A DNA stretch of 64,000 nucleotides from NCBI GenBank assembly GCA_045544615.1, contig JAZPZI010000008.1, positions 106,482 to 170,481 on the forward strand, given 5' to 3'. The first letter of the stretch is position 1; every line of letters begins with the position of its first letter. The DNA is from CAKSFT01 sp045544615. Its GTDB lineage: Bacteria; Bacillota; Clostridia; UBA1381. Shown in pieces: positions 7,207-15,595 of this stretch. The position numbers and the translations under genes are program-made. The notes beneath the pieces are model-generated. The model was not told the DNA's origin. It ran no database searches and saw only the letters and a program-made list of their open reading frames with translations.

Positions 7207-8610
7207 ATGTCATCGGTTGAAAGAAAAAAAGAGAAAATGGAAGCTTTTAAGAAAAGCATCCAGCATCTATCTCAAAAAGAACAACGAAGATTGATAGATG
7301 ACTTCATAAAAACGGAAATGGAAAGAGAAGAAATGGGAATGAAAAAATTGACAGCGGTTGTTTTGGGCTACGGAATGCGTGGTTCTGCGTATGCAAAGTA
7401 TGCATCAGAGCATCCTGAAGAGCTCGAAATTGTGGCGATTGCCGAACCGGTTGATGATAAGCGAAACCACGCAAGGGATCTTCACAATCTCAGTGAGGAT
7501 ATGTGCTTTGTTGACTGGAAGCAGGTTGCAGAACTGCCTAAGCTTGCCGATTTTGCCATAATTGCAACTCAGGATGATATGCACTATGAGCCGGCGCTTG
7601 CTATGATAGAAAAAGGATATAATCTCCTGCTCGAAAAGCCTATGGCACCGACTGCGGCAGAATGTAAAAAGATTGCCGAGGCTGCCGAAGCAAAGGGCGT
7701 TAAGGTTGTTGTGTGTCATGTTTTGAGATTTACAAACTTCTTCTGCACTTTAAAAGAAATTATATACCGTGACGATATCGGCGAAATTATGTCGATTGTG
7801 CATATGGAAAATGTCGGAAATGTTCATCAGAGTCATAGCTTTGTAAGAGGTAACTGGAGAAACTCTGAAGAGTCAGCACCGATGATTCTTGCAAAATCCT
7901 GTCACGATACCGATATTCTGCAATGGCTTATCGGAAAGAAGTGCAAAAAGGTTCAGTCGTTTGGCTCGCTTGTGCACTTCACCAAGGAGAACAGACCTGC
8001 GGGTGCACCCGATTACTGCATCCAGGGTTGCCCTAAAGCTGACACCTGTTTCTATAACGCAGTTAAGCTCTATTATGATGATAAAGACAATCTCTGGTTC
8101 AGAGGCGTTGCAACCGACAAGGTAGCACCAACCGACGAGGAGGTAAAGGCAGCAATCACAAGAGGACCTTACGGAAGATGTGTGTATGCCTGCGATAACG
8201 ATGTTGTTGACCATCAGGTTGTTAATATGGAATTTGAAGGCGGAGCTACGGTATCATTTACAATGAACGCTTTTAACAAGGGTGGAAGATTTATCAGAAT
8301 CTTCGGTACAAAGGGTGAAATCAATGCAGCTATTGAGGACGATAAAATCAGCGTATACTCTTTTGCAACAGGGGAAACGACCGACTATAATCTTGCACAC
8401 GTGGGTGAGGATATAACATCTGGTCACGCAGGCGGAGATACCGGTATTATGATGGATATTCTGAAATACTTCGGTGAAGTTGAAAAGAGTAAGTCGATTT
8501 GCGATGTCCGGACATCATATATGAACCATCTGATTGCATTTGCGGCCGAAGAATCAAGAAAAACTGATAAGGTCATCGATCTTGAAAAATATTCAAATGA
8601 AATCAAGTAA
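7207..8610 (+). CDS. Gfo/Idh/MocA-family oxidoreductase with Cys cluster
   Basis: A 467-residue NAD(P)-dependent sugar or cyclitol dehydrogenase-like enzyme. The Rossmann motif GYGMRG is at 54-59, the family EKP at 143-145 and the active-site-like CHDTD at 232-236. About 45 extra helical residues precede the Rossmann fold; an internal ATG at 7336 could skip them, but AAAGGAG before 7207 supports the long form. Cys271, 275, 281, 325 and 329 form a cluster (CIQGCPKADTC and CVYACDND) suggesting a bound metal. It begins one base after the GH3 stop. Substrate unknown; possibly redox-assisted glycoside cleavage or conversion of the released sugar. Confidence 0.85.
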   Translation: MSSVERKKEKMEAFKKSIQHLSQKEQRRLIDDFIKTEMEREEMGMKKLTAVVLGYGMRGSAYAKYASEHPEELEIVAIAEPVDDKRNHARDLHNLSEDMCFVDWKQVAELPKLADFAIIATQDDMHYEPALAMIEKGYNLLLEKPMAPTAAECKKIAEAAEAKGVKVVVCHVLRFTNFFCTLKEIIYRDDIGEIMSIVHMENVGNVHQSHSFVRGNWRNSEESAPMILAKSCHDTDILQWLIGKKCKKVQSFGSLVHFTKENRPAGAPDYCIQGCPKADTCFYNAVKLYYDDKDNLWFRGVATDKVAPTDEEVKAAITRGPYGRCVYACDNDVVDHQVVNMEFEGGATVSFTMNAFNKGGRFIRIFGTKGEINAAIEDDKISVYSFATGETTDYNLAHVGEDITSGHAGGDTGIMMDILKYFGEVEKSKSICDVRTSYMNHLIAFAAEESRKTDKVIDLEKYSNEIK

Positions 8611-8625
8611 ATGGAGGGACGAAAA

Positions 8626-10593
8626 ATGAAAGACTATTTGAAGCCGTGGACACCGGTAAAAATTACACAGAACGGCAATTCTGTTTCGGCAGAGATGTGG
8701 GGAAGAAAGTACGACTTTGAAAACTCACTTATGCCAACACAGATCACAAGCCAGGGCAAGGAGATGCTCTATGCTCCGATCAAACTCACACCTGTATTCT
8801 TTGACACAGAGGGTGAGTGGCATAACATCACAACATCGGTTTGTGAAGAAAGTGATGAAAAGGCAATATTTATTGCTGCTGCAGAATGTGACAACGTAAT
8901 GATAAATACTGCAGTAACTGTTGAATGTGACGGTTTTGTGAAGATTGACTTCAAGCTCATGTCACACTGGCAGTTCTCTAAAGACAATACACCAAGACCA
9001 AAGCTTACAGGTCTTTATATGGATGTGCCGATCAAGAAGGAATTTGCGACACTTATGCACTACTGGCCAAATGACAAGACAAGCATCATTCCGTCAGGTA
9101 AGGTAATGAACAGTGGTGAAACAAGAGAAGTAACCTTCCCGTTCAAGCCGTATGTTTCGTTTGGTAATGAAGAGGTGGGCTTAGGTATCTATAGCGGTGA
9201 CTCTTGCGAAAACTATATCCTGAACAATGAGGATGTTTGTGTTGTTATCACGGATAAGGGTGACTACGTAAATTACAGACTCAAGTTCTTAGAGCAGATG
9301 CCAAAGAACTGGCAGGGAAGAAACGACAAGTGGATTTCAGCCTTAAAGCCGGTTGTATTCAATATTGGTTTCCACGCAACACCGGTTAAGCCAATGAGAA
9401 GCGGTGAGGAAACATATAAGATTTATCACTGGGGTAACTGTGACCTTATGAAGGTTGACGGAAAGATGAACATGGAGATGATTAACTCTCTTGATAAAGC
9501 GGGAGTTAAGTGGGTGATTCTTCACGAAAACTGGACAGGAATCCAGAACTTCGGTTATCCGCTCGATAAGCAGTTCACCATCGACTTTATTAAGGAATGC
9601 CACAAGAGAGGCATGAAGGTTATGGTTTACTTCGGCTACGAATTCTCAACACTTCATTGGGATTTCCACAAGCTTGCAGATGATTACCTCATCAAGACGG
9701 TAGACAACGAGTTCTGCGGCGGATGGCAGAGAAACCCATACCAGAGAGCATATATGGTTTGCTATAACGGCGGATACAGCGATGTGATGATCAAGAGAGT
9801 GGAGTATGTAATGGACGAACTCGGCGTTGACGGTATCTATACAGACGGTACATATATTCCGTGGGAGTGCGCAAACAAGGATCACGGTTGCGGATGCACA
9901 AATTCAAATGGCGAGTTTGTACCTACATTCCCGATTATGCCTGTTCGTGAACACGTTAAAAAGCTCTACGAGGTAGTTCATAAGCGTGGAGGTATCATTG
10001 ATGCACACCAGAGCTCGTGCTGCGTAATGCCGACACTTTCATTCTGTGATTCGTATTATGACGGTGAAAACATTCAGGGAATGCTTTCTAAAGATAATAT
10101 GGACTTTTTGAATATGCCTGCATTCAGAACAGAGTATATGGGCTGGAACTTTGGTATGCCTGCAAACTTTATCGCATACACAAACGAAGAAAGAACAATC
10201 GAAGCATTGTCTGCTTTGACACTTCTTCATAACACTCACTGCCGTTGCTGTTCAATTCACGCAAGTCTTGAAAGAGATCTTGGATATCTCTCGGGTATCT
10301 GGAAGATTTTTGATGAGTACGATCTGGATAATGCAGAATGGACACCGTACTGGAAGAACGATGTTGCGCCTGCATTGACAGATAAAGCATATGTTTCACT
10401 TTATGATACAAAGAAGGGAACAGTTGCTTTTGCAGCACACTTTGCATACGGTAATGAGGAGATTACAGTAAAAGTTCCTGATGGTGTAAAGAGTGTTACA
10501 AACATCAATACCAAGGAAGAATACAAAATCGAAGACGGAAAAATCACAATCAAGACATCAAGCGCTTTGCTTAATGTTTTGTTGATGAAGTAA
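8626..10593 (+). CDS. Putative glycoside hydrolase with TIM barrel, family uncertain
   Basis: 655 residues from the ATG at 8626, which has GGAGG six bases upstream; an ATG at 8611 would contain that RBS. The first 250 residues look all-beta (GYSVS-like sandwich, many short strands). The centre resembles a glycosidase barrel: YHWGNCDLMKVDG, VKWVILHENWTGIQNFG, KGMKVMVYFGYEFS-like and LGVDGIYTDGTYIPWE, where the D-G-x-x-x-D and the following E are candidate catalytic acids. A short beta domain ends the protein. A Cys-rich loop follows (CANKDHGCGC). It resembles the large uncharacterised GH-like families (DUF6067 or GH123-like), but I cannot fix the family. No signal peptide. Last gene of the operon. 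Confidence 0.65.
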   Translation: MKDYLKPWTPVKITQNGNSVSAEMWGRKYDFENSLMPTQITSQGKEMLYAPIKLTPVFFDTEGEWHNITTSVCEESDEKAIFIAAAECDNVMINTAVTVECDGFVKIDFKLMSHWQFSKDNTPRPKLTGLYMDVPIKKEFATLMHYWPNDKTSIIPSGKVMNSGETREVTFPFKPYVSFGNEEVGLGIYSGDSCENYILNNEDVCVVITDKGDYVNYRLKFLEQMPKNWQGRNDKWISALKPVVFNIGFHATPVKPMRSGEETYKIYHWGNCDLMKVDGKMNMEMINSLDKAGVKWVILHENWTGIQNFGYPLDKQFTIDFIKECHKRGMKVMVYFGYEFSTLHWDFHKLADDYLIKTVDNEFCGGWQRNPYQRAYMVCYNGGYSDVMIKRVEYVMDELGVDGIYTDGTYIPWECANKDHGCGCTNSNGEFVPTFPIMPVREHVKKLYEVVHKRGGIIDAHQSSCCVMPTLSFCDSYYDGENIQGMLSKDNMDFLNMPAFRTEYMGWNFGMPANFIAYTNEERTIEALSALTLLHNTHCRCCSIHASLERDLGYLSGIWKIFDEYDLDNAEWTPYWKNDVAPALTDKAYVSLYDTKKGTVAFAAHFAYGNEEITVKVPDGVKSVTNINTKEEYKIEDGKITIKTSSALLNVLLMK

Positions 10594-10600
10594 AACGATA

Positions 10601-10631
10601 AAACCGCACCGTCTGACGGTGCGGTTTTTGT
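10601..10631 (+). terminator. Intrinsic terminator of the GH3 operon
   Basis: An 11-bp stem AAACCGCACCG / CGGTGCGGTTT with loop TCTGA, ending in a T run. The following 110 bp up to the next promoter hold nothing recognisable. Confidence 0.9.
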
Positions 10632-10745
10632 GTGCTCACTTTGTGGATTATTTTACGATTCGGAGAAAAACGGACAATGAAAAGGCGGGTAGGATGCCTT
10701 GTTTTGTACAATTTGAGCAAGTTATAGGGAAATGGAAAAACTTGC

Positions 10746-10774
10746 TTGACAAAGCAATATAAAAGTGCTATAAT
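10746..10774 (+). promoter_or_regulatory. Consensus sigma-A promoter of the aminosugar operon
   Basis: TTGACA (10746-10751) and TATAAT (10769-10774), both perfect, with a 17-bp spacer. A leader of about 110 nt separates it from the first gene and contains a terminator-like hairpin. Confidence 0.9.
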
Positions 10775-10836
10775 TTTAAGGTAAAAATGATAATTGGATT
10801 TTTGTGACCAGATATAAAATAATTGAAAAACGGGAC

Positions 10837-10867
10837 GGCATTGCATACGGGGTATGGATGCCTTTTT
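10837..10867 (+). terminator. Leader hairpin with T-run, possible attenuator
   Basis: GGCAT (10837-10841) pairs with ATGCC (10858-10862) and CATAC (10844-10848) with GTATG (10852-10856), closing a GGG loop, followed immediately by TTTTT. It lies between a perfect promoter and the start at 10889, about 10 bases before the RBS. That position fits transcription attenuation, but no competing anti-terminator stem or ligand domain was recognised. Confidence 0.5.
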
Positions 10868-10888
10868 AATGGAGAAAGAGGTTTAGCT

Positions 10889-11731
10889 ATGGATACAACT
10901 CTTGTTATTATGGCGGCAGGTATGGGAAGCCGTTTCGGTGGCTTAAAGCAGATTGCGCCAATCGGACCAAATGGGGAAATCATTCTCGACTTTTCGATAT
11001 ATGATGCAAAGAAGGCAGGCTTTAATAAGGCAGTTTTCATCATCAAGAAAGCTATTGAGAAGGAGTTCCGTGAATGTGTAGGAAAGAGAATTGAAAAGAT
11101 GATTGATGTTTCTTATGTTTTCCAGGAAACAGAGAAAATTCCGTCAGAGTTTTCACATCTCCTGCCACGTGAAAAGCCTTGGGGCACAGGTCATGCAATC
11201 CTTTGCGCAAAGGATGCAATTACAACACCGTTTGCGGTTGTAAATGCTGATGACTATTACGGATATGAATCATATAAGCTTATCCACGACTCACTTGTTG
11301 AGAGTGATGAGATTTGTATGGTTGGATATAACCTTTATAACACATTGACAGAAAACGGAACAGTTAGCCGTGGAATTTGTGATATCGAGAACGGATACTT
11401 AAAGAGTGTAACCGAGCAGACTGCACTTGATAAGAATTCGGGATATCCCGAGGACACACTTGTTTCTATGAATATGTGGGGATTCGGAACAAAGATTTTT
11501 GACACTCTCGAGGCTGACTTTGCTGAATTTTTGAAAAATATCGAAAACCCTGCAAAACAGGAGTTCTTCCTGCCGAGCGTTGTGGATAAGATGATTAAGA
11601 CAAAGAACGAAAAAGTGCGTGTTATTCCGACATCTGAAAAGTGGTACGGAGTTACATATAAAGAGGACGCCGAGCCTGTGGCTCAGGCATTGAAAAAATT
11701 GGTAGATAAGGGGCTTTATGATGGTATCTGA
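10889..11731 (+). CDS. Sugar-1-phosphate nucleotidyltransferase
   Basis: 280 residues. The N-terminus carries the nucleotidyltransferase signature AAGMGSRFGGLKQ (9-21), followed by PIGPNGEIILDFSIYDA. The catalytic VNADDYYG (Mg-binding Asp) lies near residue 118. It probably makes an NDP-sugar from a hexosamine-1-phosphate produced by the kinase encoded next. The ATG at 10889 has GAAAGAGG upstream; a TTG at 10823 is rejected because the leader hairpin would be inside the gene. The last 14 bp overlap the kinase gene, indicating coupling. Confidence 0.85.
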   Translation: MDTTLVIMAAGMGSRFGGLKQIAPIGPNGEIILDFSIYDAKKAGFNKAVFIIKKAIEKEFRECVGKRIEKMIDVSYVFQETEKIPSEFSHLLPREKPWGTGHAILCAKDAITTPFAVVNADDYYGYESYKLIHDSLVESDEICMVGYNLYNTLTENGTVSRGICDIENGYLKSVTEQTALDKNSGYPEDTLVSMNMWGFGTKIFDTLEADFAEFLKNIENPAKQEFFLPSVVDKMIKTKNEKVRVIPTSEKWYGVTYKEDAEPVAQALKKLVDKGLYDGI

Positions 11732-12794
11732 TTTGAATAAAATTTTAGAACAATTCACCTTGGACAGTGAACTTTCACCATATGGCGACGGACATATCAA
11801 CAATACATTTTTGACAAAGTCAAAGCAATACATTCTCCAGAGAATCAATACTCACGTTTTTACTGAACCAAAGGAATTGATGAGAAACATTTCGATGGTA
11901 ACTGAGCATGTAAGAGCAAAGATTGAAGCAGCAGGAGGGGATCCTGACAGAGAAACTCTGACAATTATTCCGACCCGTGATGGTAAAACCTATTATGAAG
12001 CTGAAAACGGTGAGTTCTACAGAGTATACAGATTTATCGATGAGACCGACTGCTACAGCGTGGCAGAGGATCCGAAACTTTTGTATGAAGCAGGAAGAGC
12101 ATTTGGCAGATTTCAGAATATGCTAAATGATTTCCCGGCAGAGGAGCTTTTTGAGACTATCGTTAATTTTCATAACACAAGAAGCCGTTTTAACCAACTT
12201 TTGGAGGCAATCAGGGAAAACCGTGCAGGTAGACTCTCAGAGGTACAGGCGGAAGTTGAGTATGCTTTATCTCAGGAGAATATGGTAGACCAGATTACAG
12301 ATGCAATCAAGGAAGGTACAGTGCCACTGCGTGTTACTCATAACGATACAAAAATCAACAATGTTTTGTTTGATAAGGCTACAGGAAAGGGACTTTGTGT
12401 AATCGACCTTGATACCGTTATGCCGGGCTCGCTTCTTTATGATTACGGCGATGCTTTGAGAGCAGGTGCAAACACAGGTGCAGAGGACGAAAAGGACTTG
12501 TCACTCATCTGGTTTGATATGGCGGCATTCAGACAGTTCTCTAAAGGTTTCCTGGAAGAAATGCTTCCTGTTATGACTAAAAAGGAAATTGAACTTTTGC
12601 CACTTTCGGCAAAAATGCTCACATATGAATGTGGAATAAGATTTTTGGCAGACTATCTAAATGGCGACACTTATTTCAAGACATCAAGACCGGAGCACAA
12701 TTTAGACCGTGCAAGAACACAGTTTAAGCTCTGTATGGATATGGACAAAAAGTTTGACGAAATGACCTCGGTAATTGAGGTACTAACAAAATAA
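11718..12794 (+). CDS. N-acetylhexosamine 1-kinase-like phosphotransferase
   Basis: 358 residues of the APH/choline-kinase fold, the same length as bifidobacterial NahK and with closely similar remembered segments (GDGHINNTF, ILQRIN, IEAAGGDP, NFHNT). Catalytic THNDTKINN is at 207-215 and the Mg-binding VIDLDTVMPG at 228-237. It likely phosphorylates GlcNAc or GalNAc at C1 using ATP. The neighbouring nucleotidyltransferase and nagB agree with salvage of mucin or milk-glycan aminosugars. A second ATG three bases on (11721) is equally possible. No signal peptide; cytosolic. Confidence 0.82.
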   Translation: MMVSDLNKILEQFTLDSELSPYGDGHINNTFLTKSKQYILQRINTHVFTEPKELMRNISMVTEHVRAKIEAAGGDPDRETLTIIPTRDGKTYYEAENGEFYRVYRFIDETDCYSVAEDPKLLYEAGRAFGRFQNMLNDFPAEELFETIVNFHNTRSRFNQLLEAIRENRAGRLSEVQAEVEYALSQENMVDQITDAIKEGTVPLRVTHNDTKINNVLFDKATGKGLCVIDLDTVMPGSLLYDYGDALRAGANTGAEDEKDLSLIWFDMAAFRQFSKGFLEEMLPVMTKKEIELLPLSAKMLTYECGIRFLADYLNGDTYFKTSRPEHNLDRARTQFKLCMDMDKKFDEMTSVIEVLTK

Positions 12795-12818
12795 TTATTT
12801 GCAGGGAGGATTTTTAGT

Positions 12819-13535
12819 ATGAGAGTAATTGTATGTAAAGATTACGAAGAAATGTCAAAAAAAGGTGCGCAGATTATTGCAAGCCAGATTACAATGAAGC
12901 CTGATTCAATTCTTGGCCTGGCAACAGGATCAACACCTGTTGGCGTTTATAAGGGCCTTATTGAAATGTATAAAAACGGTGAAATTGACTTTTCAAAGGT
13001 TACAAGCTTTAACCTTGACGAGTATTATCCGATTGATAAGGACAATGACCAGAGCTATCACTATTTCATGAAGACAAACTTGTTTGATCATGTAAATATC
13101 AAGGAAAGCTATATTCCTGACGGTTCAGCAGCTGATCCTGAAGAAGCTTGCAAAAAGTACGACGAGCTTGTTGAGGACTATGGCTGGGTTGATTTGCAGA
13201 TTCTCGGAATCGGACAGAACGGCCACATCGCATTTAACGAGCCTGATGAAAACCTTATCGCAGGAACACACGTAACAGGTCTTACAGAGAGCACAATCGA
13301 GGCAAACTCACGTTTCTTTGCAAGCCGTGACGAAGTTCCGACAAAGGCGCTCACAATGGGTATGGCAACAATCTTAAAGGCAAAGACAATTATACTTTTG
13401 GCAAACGGCAAGAATAAGCATGCAGCAGTTTCTGCTTTGTTGGACGATAAGATTACAACATCTAATCCGTCAACATTCTTAAAGCTTCACAAGGATGTTA
13501 TTCTTATTCTTGATGAGGATGCTTATAACGGTTAA
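12819..13535 (+). CDS. nagB: Glucosamine-6-phosphate deaminase
   Basis: Converts glucosamine-6-phosphate to fructose-6-phosphate and ammonia, the last committed step of aminosugar catabolism. 238 residues, the short Gram-positive form. Substrate loop GLATGSTP is at 33-40, NLDEY with the catalytic Asp at 65-69 and GIGQNGHIAFNEP with the Asp/His/Glu relay region at 130-142. RBS GGGAGG lies upstream. It follows the kinase by 24 bp and is closed by a terminator, so it is the third gene of the operon. No nagA is present in the window. Confidence 0.96.
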   Translation: MRVIVCKDYEEMSKKGAQIIASQITMKPDSILGLATGSTPVGVYKGLIEMYKNGEIDFSKVTSFNLDEYYPIDKDNDQSYHYFMKTNLFDHVNIKESYIPDGSAADPEEACKKYDELVEDYGWVDLQILGIGQNGHIAFNEPDENLIAGTHVTGLTESTIEANSRFFASRDEVPTKALTMGMATILKAKTIILLANGKNKHAAVSALLDDKITTSNPSTFLKLHKDVILILDEDAYNG

Positions 13536-13543
13536 TAAAAATG

Positions 13544-13570
13544 AAAAGCCCGGAAATTCCGGGCTTTTTT
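13544..13570 (+). terminator. Intrinsic terminator after nagB
   Basis: AAAAGCCCGG / CCGGGCTTTT hairpin with a five-base loop followed by T residues. Confidence 0.92.
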
Positions 13571-13654
13571 GTTTGAAGATAATCATATCTTTGCAAGACA
13601 ATTCCTTTGAGGAGAAAACAGTCGAATCAAATAAAAACATATGCCTCTGAAATA

Positions 13655-13925
13655 GATGGCTTTTGGAAATTTACAAAAATACCAGTGCGGTGTTGGATTT
13701 GTAAAAGTCAAGCACATCAGTTGGAATGGAAAACATTCTTTCCACCGCACGGGGAAAGAGAAGAAGCGTCACATGAGGTATGTAAATTCGGAGAGTTAAA
13801 GTGGGGCGAATGAGGAAGATTTTGCCTTGGCAAAATTTCCGCCCTGAGCTACGCTTTGGGGTGTTTCCAAGAGGGGTATCCTCTCTTGGCGACTTTTCCG
13901 CCACTTTTCGTCGGTGAAAAGTGGC
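13655..13925. ncRNA. Candidate structured RNA or hairpin-rich intergenic repeat
   Basis: In the 410-bp gap between nagB and sipL the inverted repeats are nested. AATTTACA (13668-13675) pairs with TGTAAATT (13781-13788). Inside it GTGCGGTG (13685-13692) pairs with CACCGCAC (13743-13750), and inside that GAATG (13724-13728) pairs with CATTC (13734-13738). Three simple hairpins follow: 13819-13836 (ATTTTGCC), about 13868-13889 (CCAAGAGG, one mismatch) and 13901-13924 (CCACTTTTC). No convincing protein is encoded on either strand. Strand and class are not settled. 13571-13654 shows nothing recognisable. Confidence 0.5.
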
Positions 13926-13945
13926 AAAAAGAAATTATAAACAAC

Positions 13946-13977
13946 CAAAAAGGACTTGGAAAACCAAGTCCTTTTTT
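13946..13977 (-). terminator. Bidirectional terminator between nagB region and sipL
   Basis: GGACTTGG (13952-13959) and CCAAGTCC (13964-13971) around AAAA, flanked by an A-run and a T-run, so it can end transcripts from either side. It lies three bases past the sipL stop. Confidence 0.9.
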
Positions 13978-13979
13978 GA

Positions 13980-15512
13980 CTAACATACCGGTATAATCAG
14001 CTTTTTACCAACATCTAAAGTTGCATTTTTGTCGAGCTCATTCAACTCGACCAACTCATCAATCGCAACCGAGTAGTTCTTTGCAATCTTCCATAGACTG
14101 TCGCCCGGCTGAACAAAGTAAACTATAATTCCGCTCATCTTTTCTGCATCCGAGAGCGTGCATTCCGATATTACATCGAGTTCGGCTTTCTTTGTGAGCT
14201 TTGTTCCAATCCGAAAACTTGCACGCAATTCAAGCTCGTTTGACATATTGAGATTGTAGCTTGTGTGGAGGATGCCGATGTCAGCAAGGCATAAAAGTCC
14301 GTCATCGGCCTTGTCATCCTCGGCAATAAAGGATAGCGGAAGCTCGTTTTTGAAACTGTAAATTGGTGTTTCGCCCGATGCGGAAATGTATGATACATAG
14401 ACCTCAACCTTACCCTTGATTTCGATTTTTCCCTTACCGCACACTGCCGATTCTATAACGGGTTTGGTGAACAGATTGTATACCGTTGCAATTTCAGGTG
14501 AGTTTTCAGGGCAGGGGATAATACCCTTTAAAGTGGTCTGATGAGTTGCTGATGATACTATACTGTCAAAAGCGATGTGTTCATAGAGCATATCTGCCTT
14601 CGCACCCGGGCAGAAACAGTCGGTGAGTACCTGCAACTCGGAGCACTTGTATGATGTGATGTGTGCAGAAACGGTAATATCAAAATTAACTGTATCTGCC
14701 TCGCCTTCTGCATTGCCTGCAATCTCAAATGCCTGGTCGCAGATTCGGTAATCTACATTGCATGGAGTGTCTTCGTCAAGGTCGAAGATTTCGGCTATCT
14801 CGGTAAAGGGGATTTCGCCCGAAACCGAGTTGAGCGCTCCATCGCAGTCGATATATAGAGCTGATACCGTCAGATTTCCTTTAAGGACTGCCTTGCCGGT
14901 TATTGCCTTTGTTTCGGGCTCGGAGATTACAGCATCGAGCTTTATTAACTGCGAGATTGGTGAACGTCCCGACGGCAGGCACAGGCGGTCACGAACGACA
15001 AAGGTATAGTCCTCTGCTACTTCGAGACTCTCGGCACATATCGGCTCAAAGATTGTTTCGGCATTATCATAGTCAATGCCTGTGGCAAGTGACAACTCAC
15101 GGTTTTCTGAAATCACATAGGAGACAGCAACTGTAGCCTTTATGGCGAGTTTTCTTGAGTTTAAGAGTGAAAAGTCGATTCTCTCAACATCGGAGCATAC
15201 ATCGAACACACAGTTTGTAAGCTTTGAGTGCTTGTCAAGCTTTATGGAAAAATCCTGCTCGGTTGAAATCGTCTCAAGGTTACAGTCGCTTGAGTCGGGG
15301 AGATAGAAGATGGTGTAGTGCACCTTGCCCGAGACCTTGATGACACCGTCTGAAATCTCTTTTGAGGTGATGTAGGATACTGCATCCACCTGCATAATTT
15401 TTAAGATGTCGGGTTTTACATCGGGCACAATCACATCGCTGTCGCAGACAGTGTTTGCCGTTTCTGACACCTTGGTTTCGGTGAGCTTTAAATTTTCCTT
15501 TAAAAGTTCCAT
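13980..15512 (-). CDS. sipL: SipL-like spore coat morphogenetic protein (SPOCS/DUF3794 + LysM)
   Basis: 510 residues. Repeated beta-rich SPOCS (DUF3794) segments fill about residues 30-440, with recurring VxGKxxYxIxY and SGEIPFTE-type strands. A C-terminal LysM (YFVQPGDSLWKIAKNYSVAIDELVELN in outline, about 463-509) ends in the typical LIIPV. This layout and length match SipL of Clostridioides, which binds SpoIVA and is needed for coat encasement of the forespore. The ATG at 15512 has AGGAAGG nine bases upstream; the longer open frame to 15623 is rejected because it overlaps the rhaB terminator and 3' end. Its own promoter is not obvious. Confidence 0.85.
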   Translation of the reverse strand: MELLKENLKLTETKVSETANTVCDSDVIVPDVKPDILKIMQVDAVSYITSKEISDGVIKVSGKVHYTIFYLPDSSDCNLETISTEQDFSIKLDKHSKLTNCVFDVCSDVERIDFSLLNSRKLAIKATVAVSYVISENRELSLATGIDYDNAETIFEPICAESLEVAEDYTFVVRDRLCLPSGRSPISQLIKLDAVISEPETKAITGKAVLKGNLTVSALYIDCDGALNSVSGEIPFTEIAEIFDLDEDTPCNVDYRICDQAFEIAGNAEGEADTVNFDITVSAHITSYKCSELQVLTDCFCPGAKADMLYEHIAFDSIVSSATHQTTLKGIIPCPENSPEIATVYNLFTKPVIESAVCGKGKIEIKGKVEVYVSYISASGETPIYSFKNELPLSFIAEDDKADDGLLCLADIGILHTSYNLNMSNELELRASFRIGTKLTKKAELDVISECTLSDAEKMSGIIVYFVQPGDSLWKIAKNYSVAIDELVELNELDKNATLDVGKKLIIPVC

Positions 15513-15547
15513 AAAATCAAATCCTTCCTGAAAATAGTAAAAATAAA

Positions 15548-15575
15548 AGTGTTCATAGCAAATACTATGAACACT
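15548..15575 (-). terminator. Intrinsic terminator after rhaB
   Basis: A perfect 11-bp stem AGTGTTCATAG / CTATGAACACT with a six-base loop. On the minus strand it is followed by TTTTATTTTT, just past the rhaB stop and before the sipL RBS. Confidence 0.88.
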
Positions 15576-15595
15576 CTTTTTAAAATATGCTAATT

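Noticed and set aside
13607..13813. 68-codon plus-strand ORF in the nagB-sipL gap
   Set aside because: No ribosome-binding site, odd composition, and it overlaps strong nested inverted repeats, so a structured RNA or repeat is the better reading.
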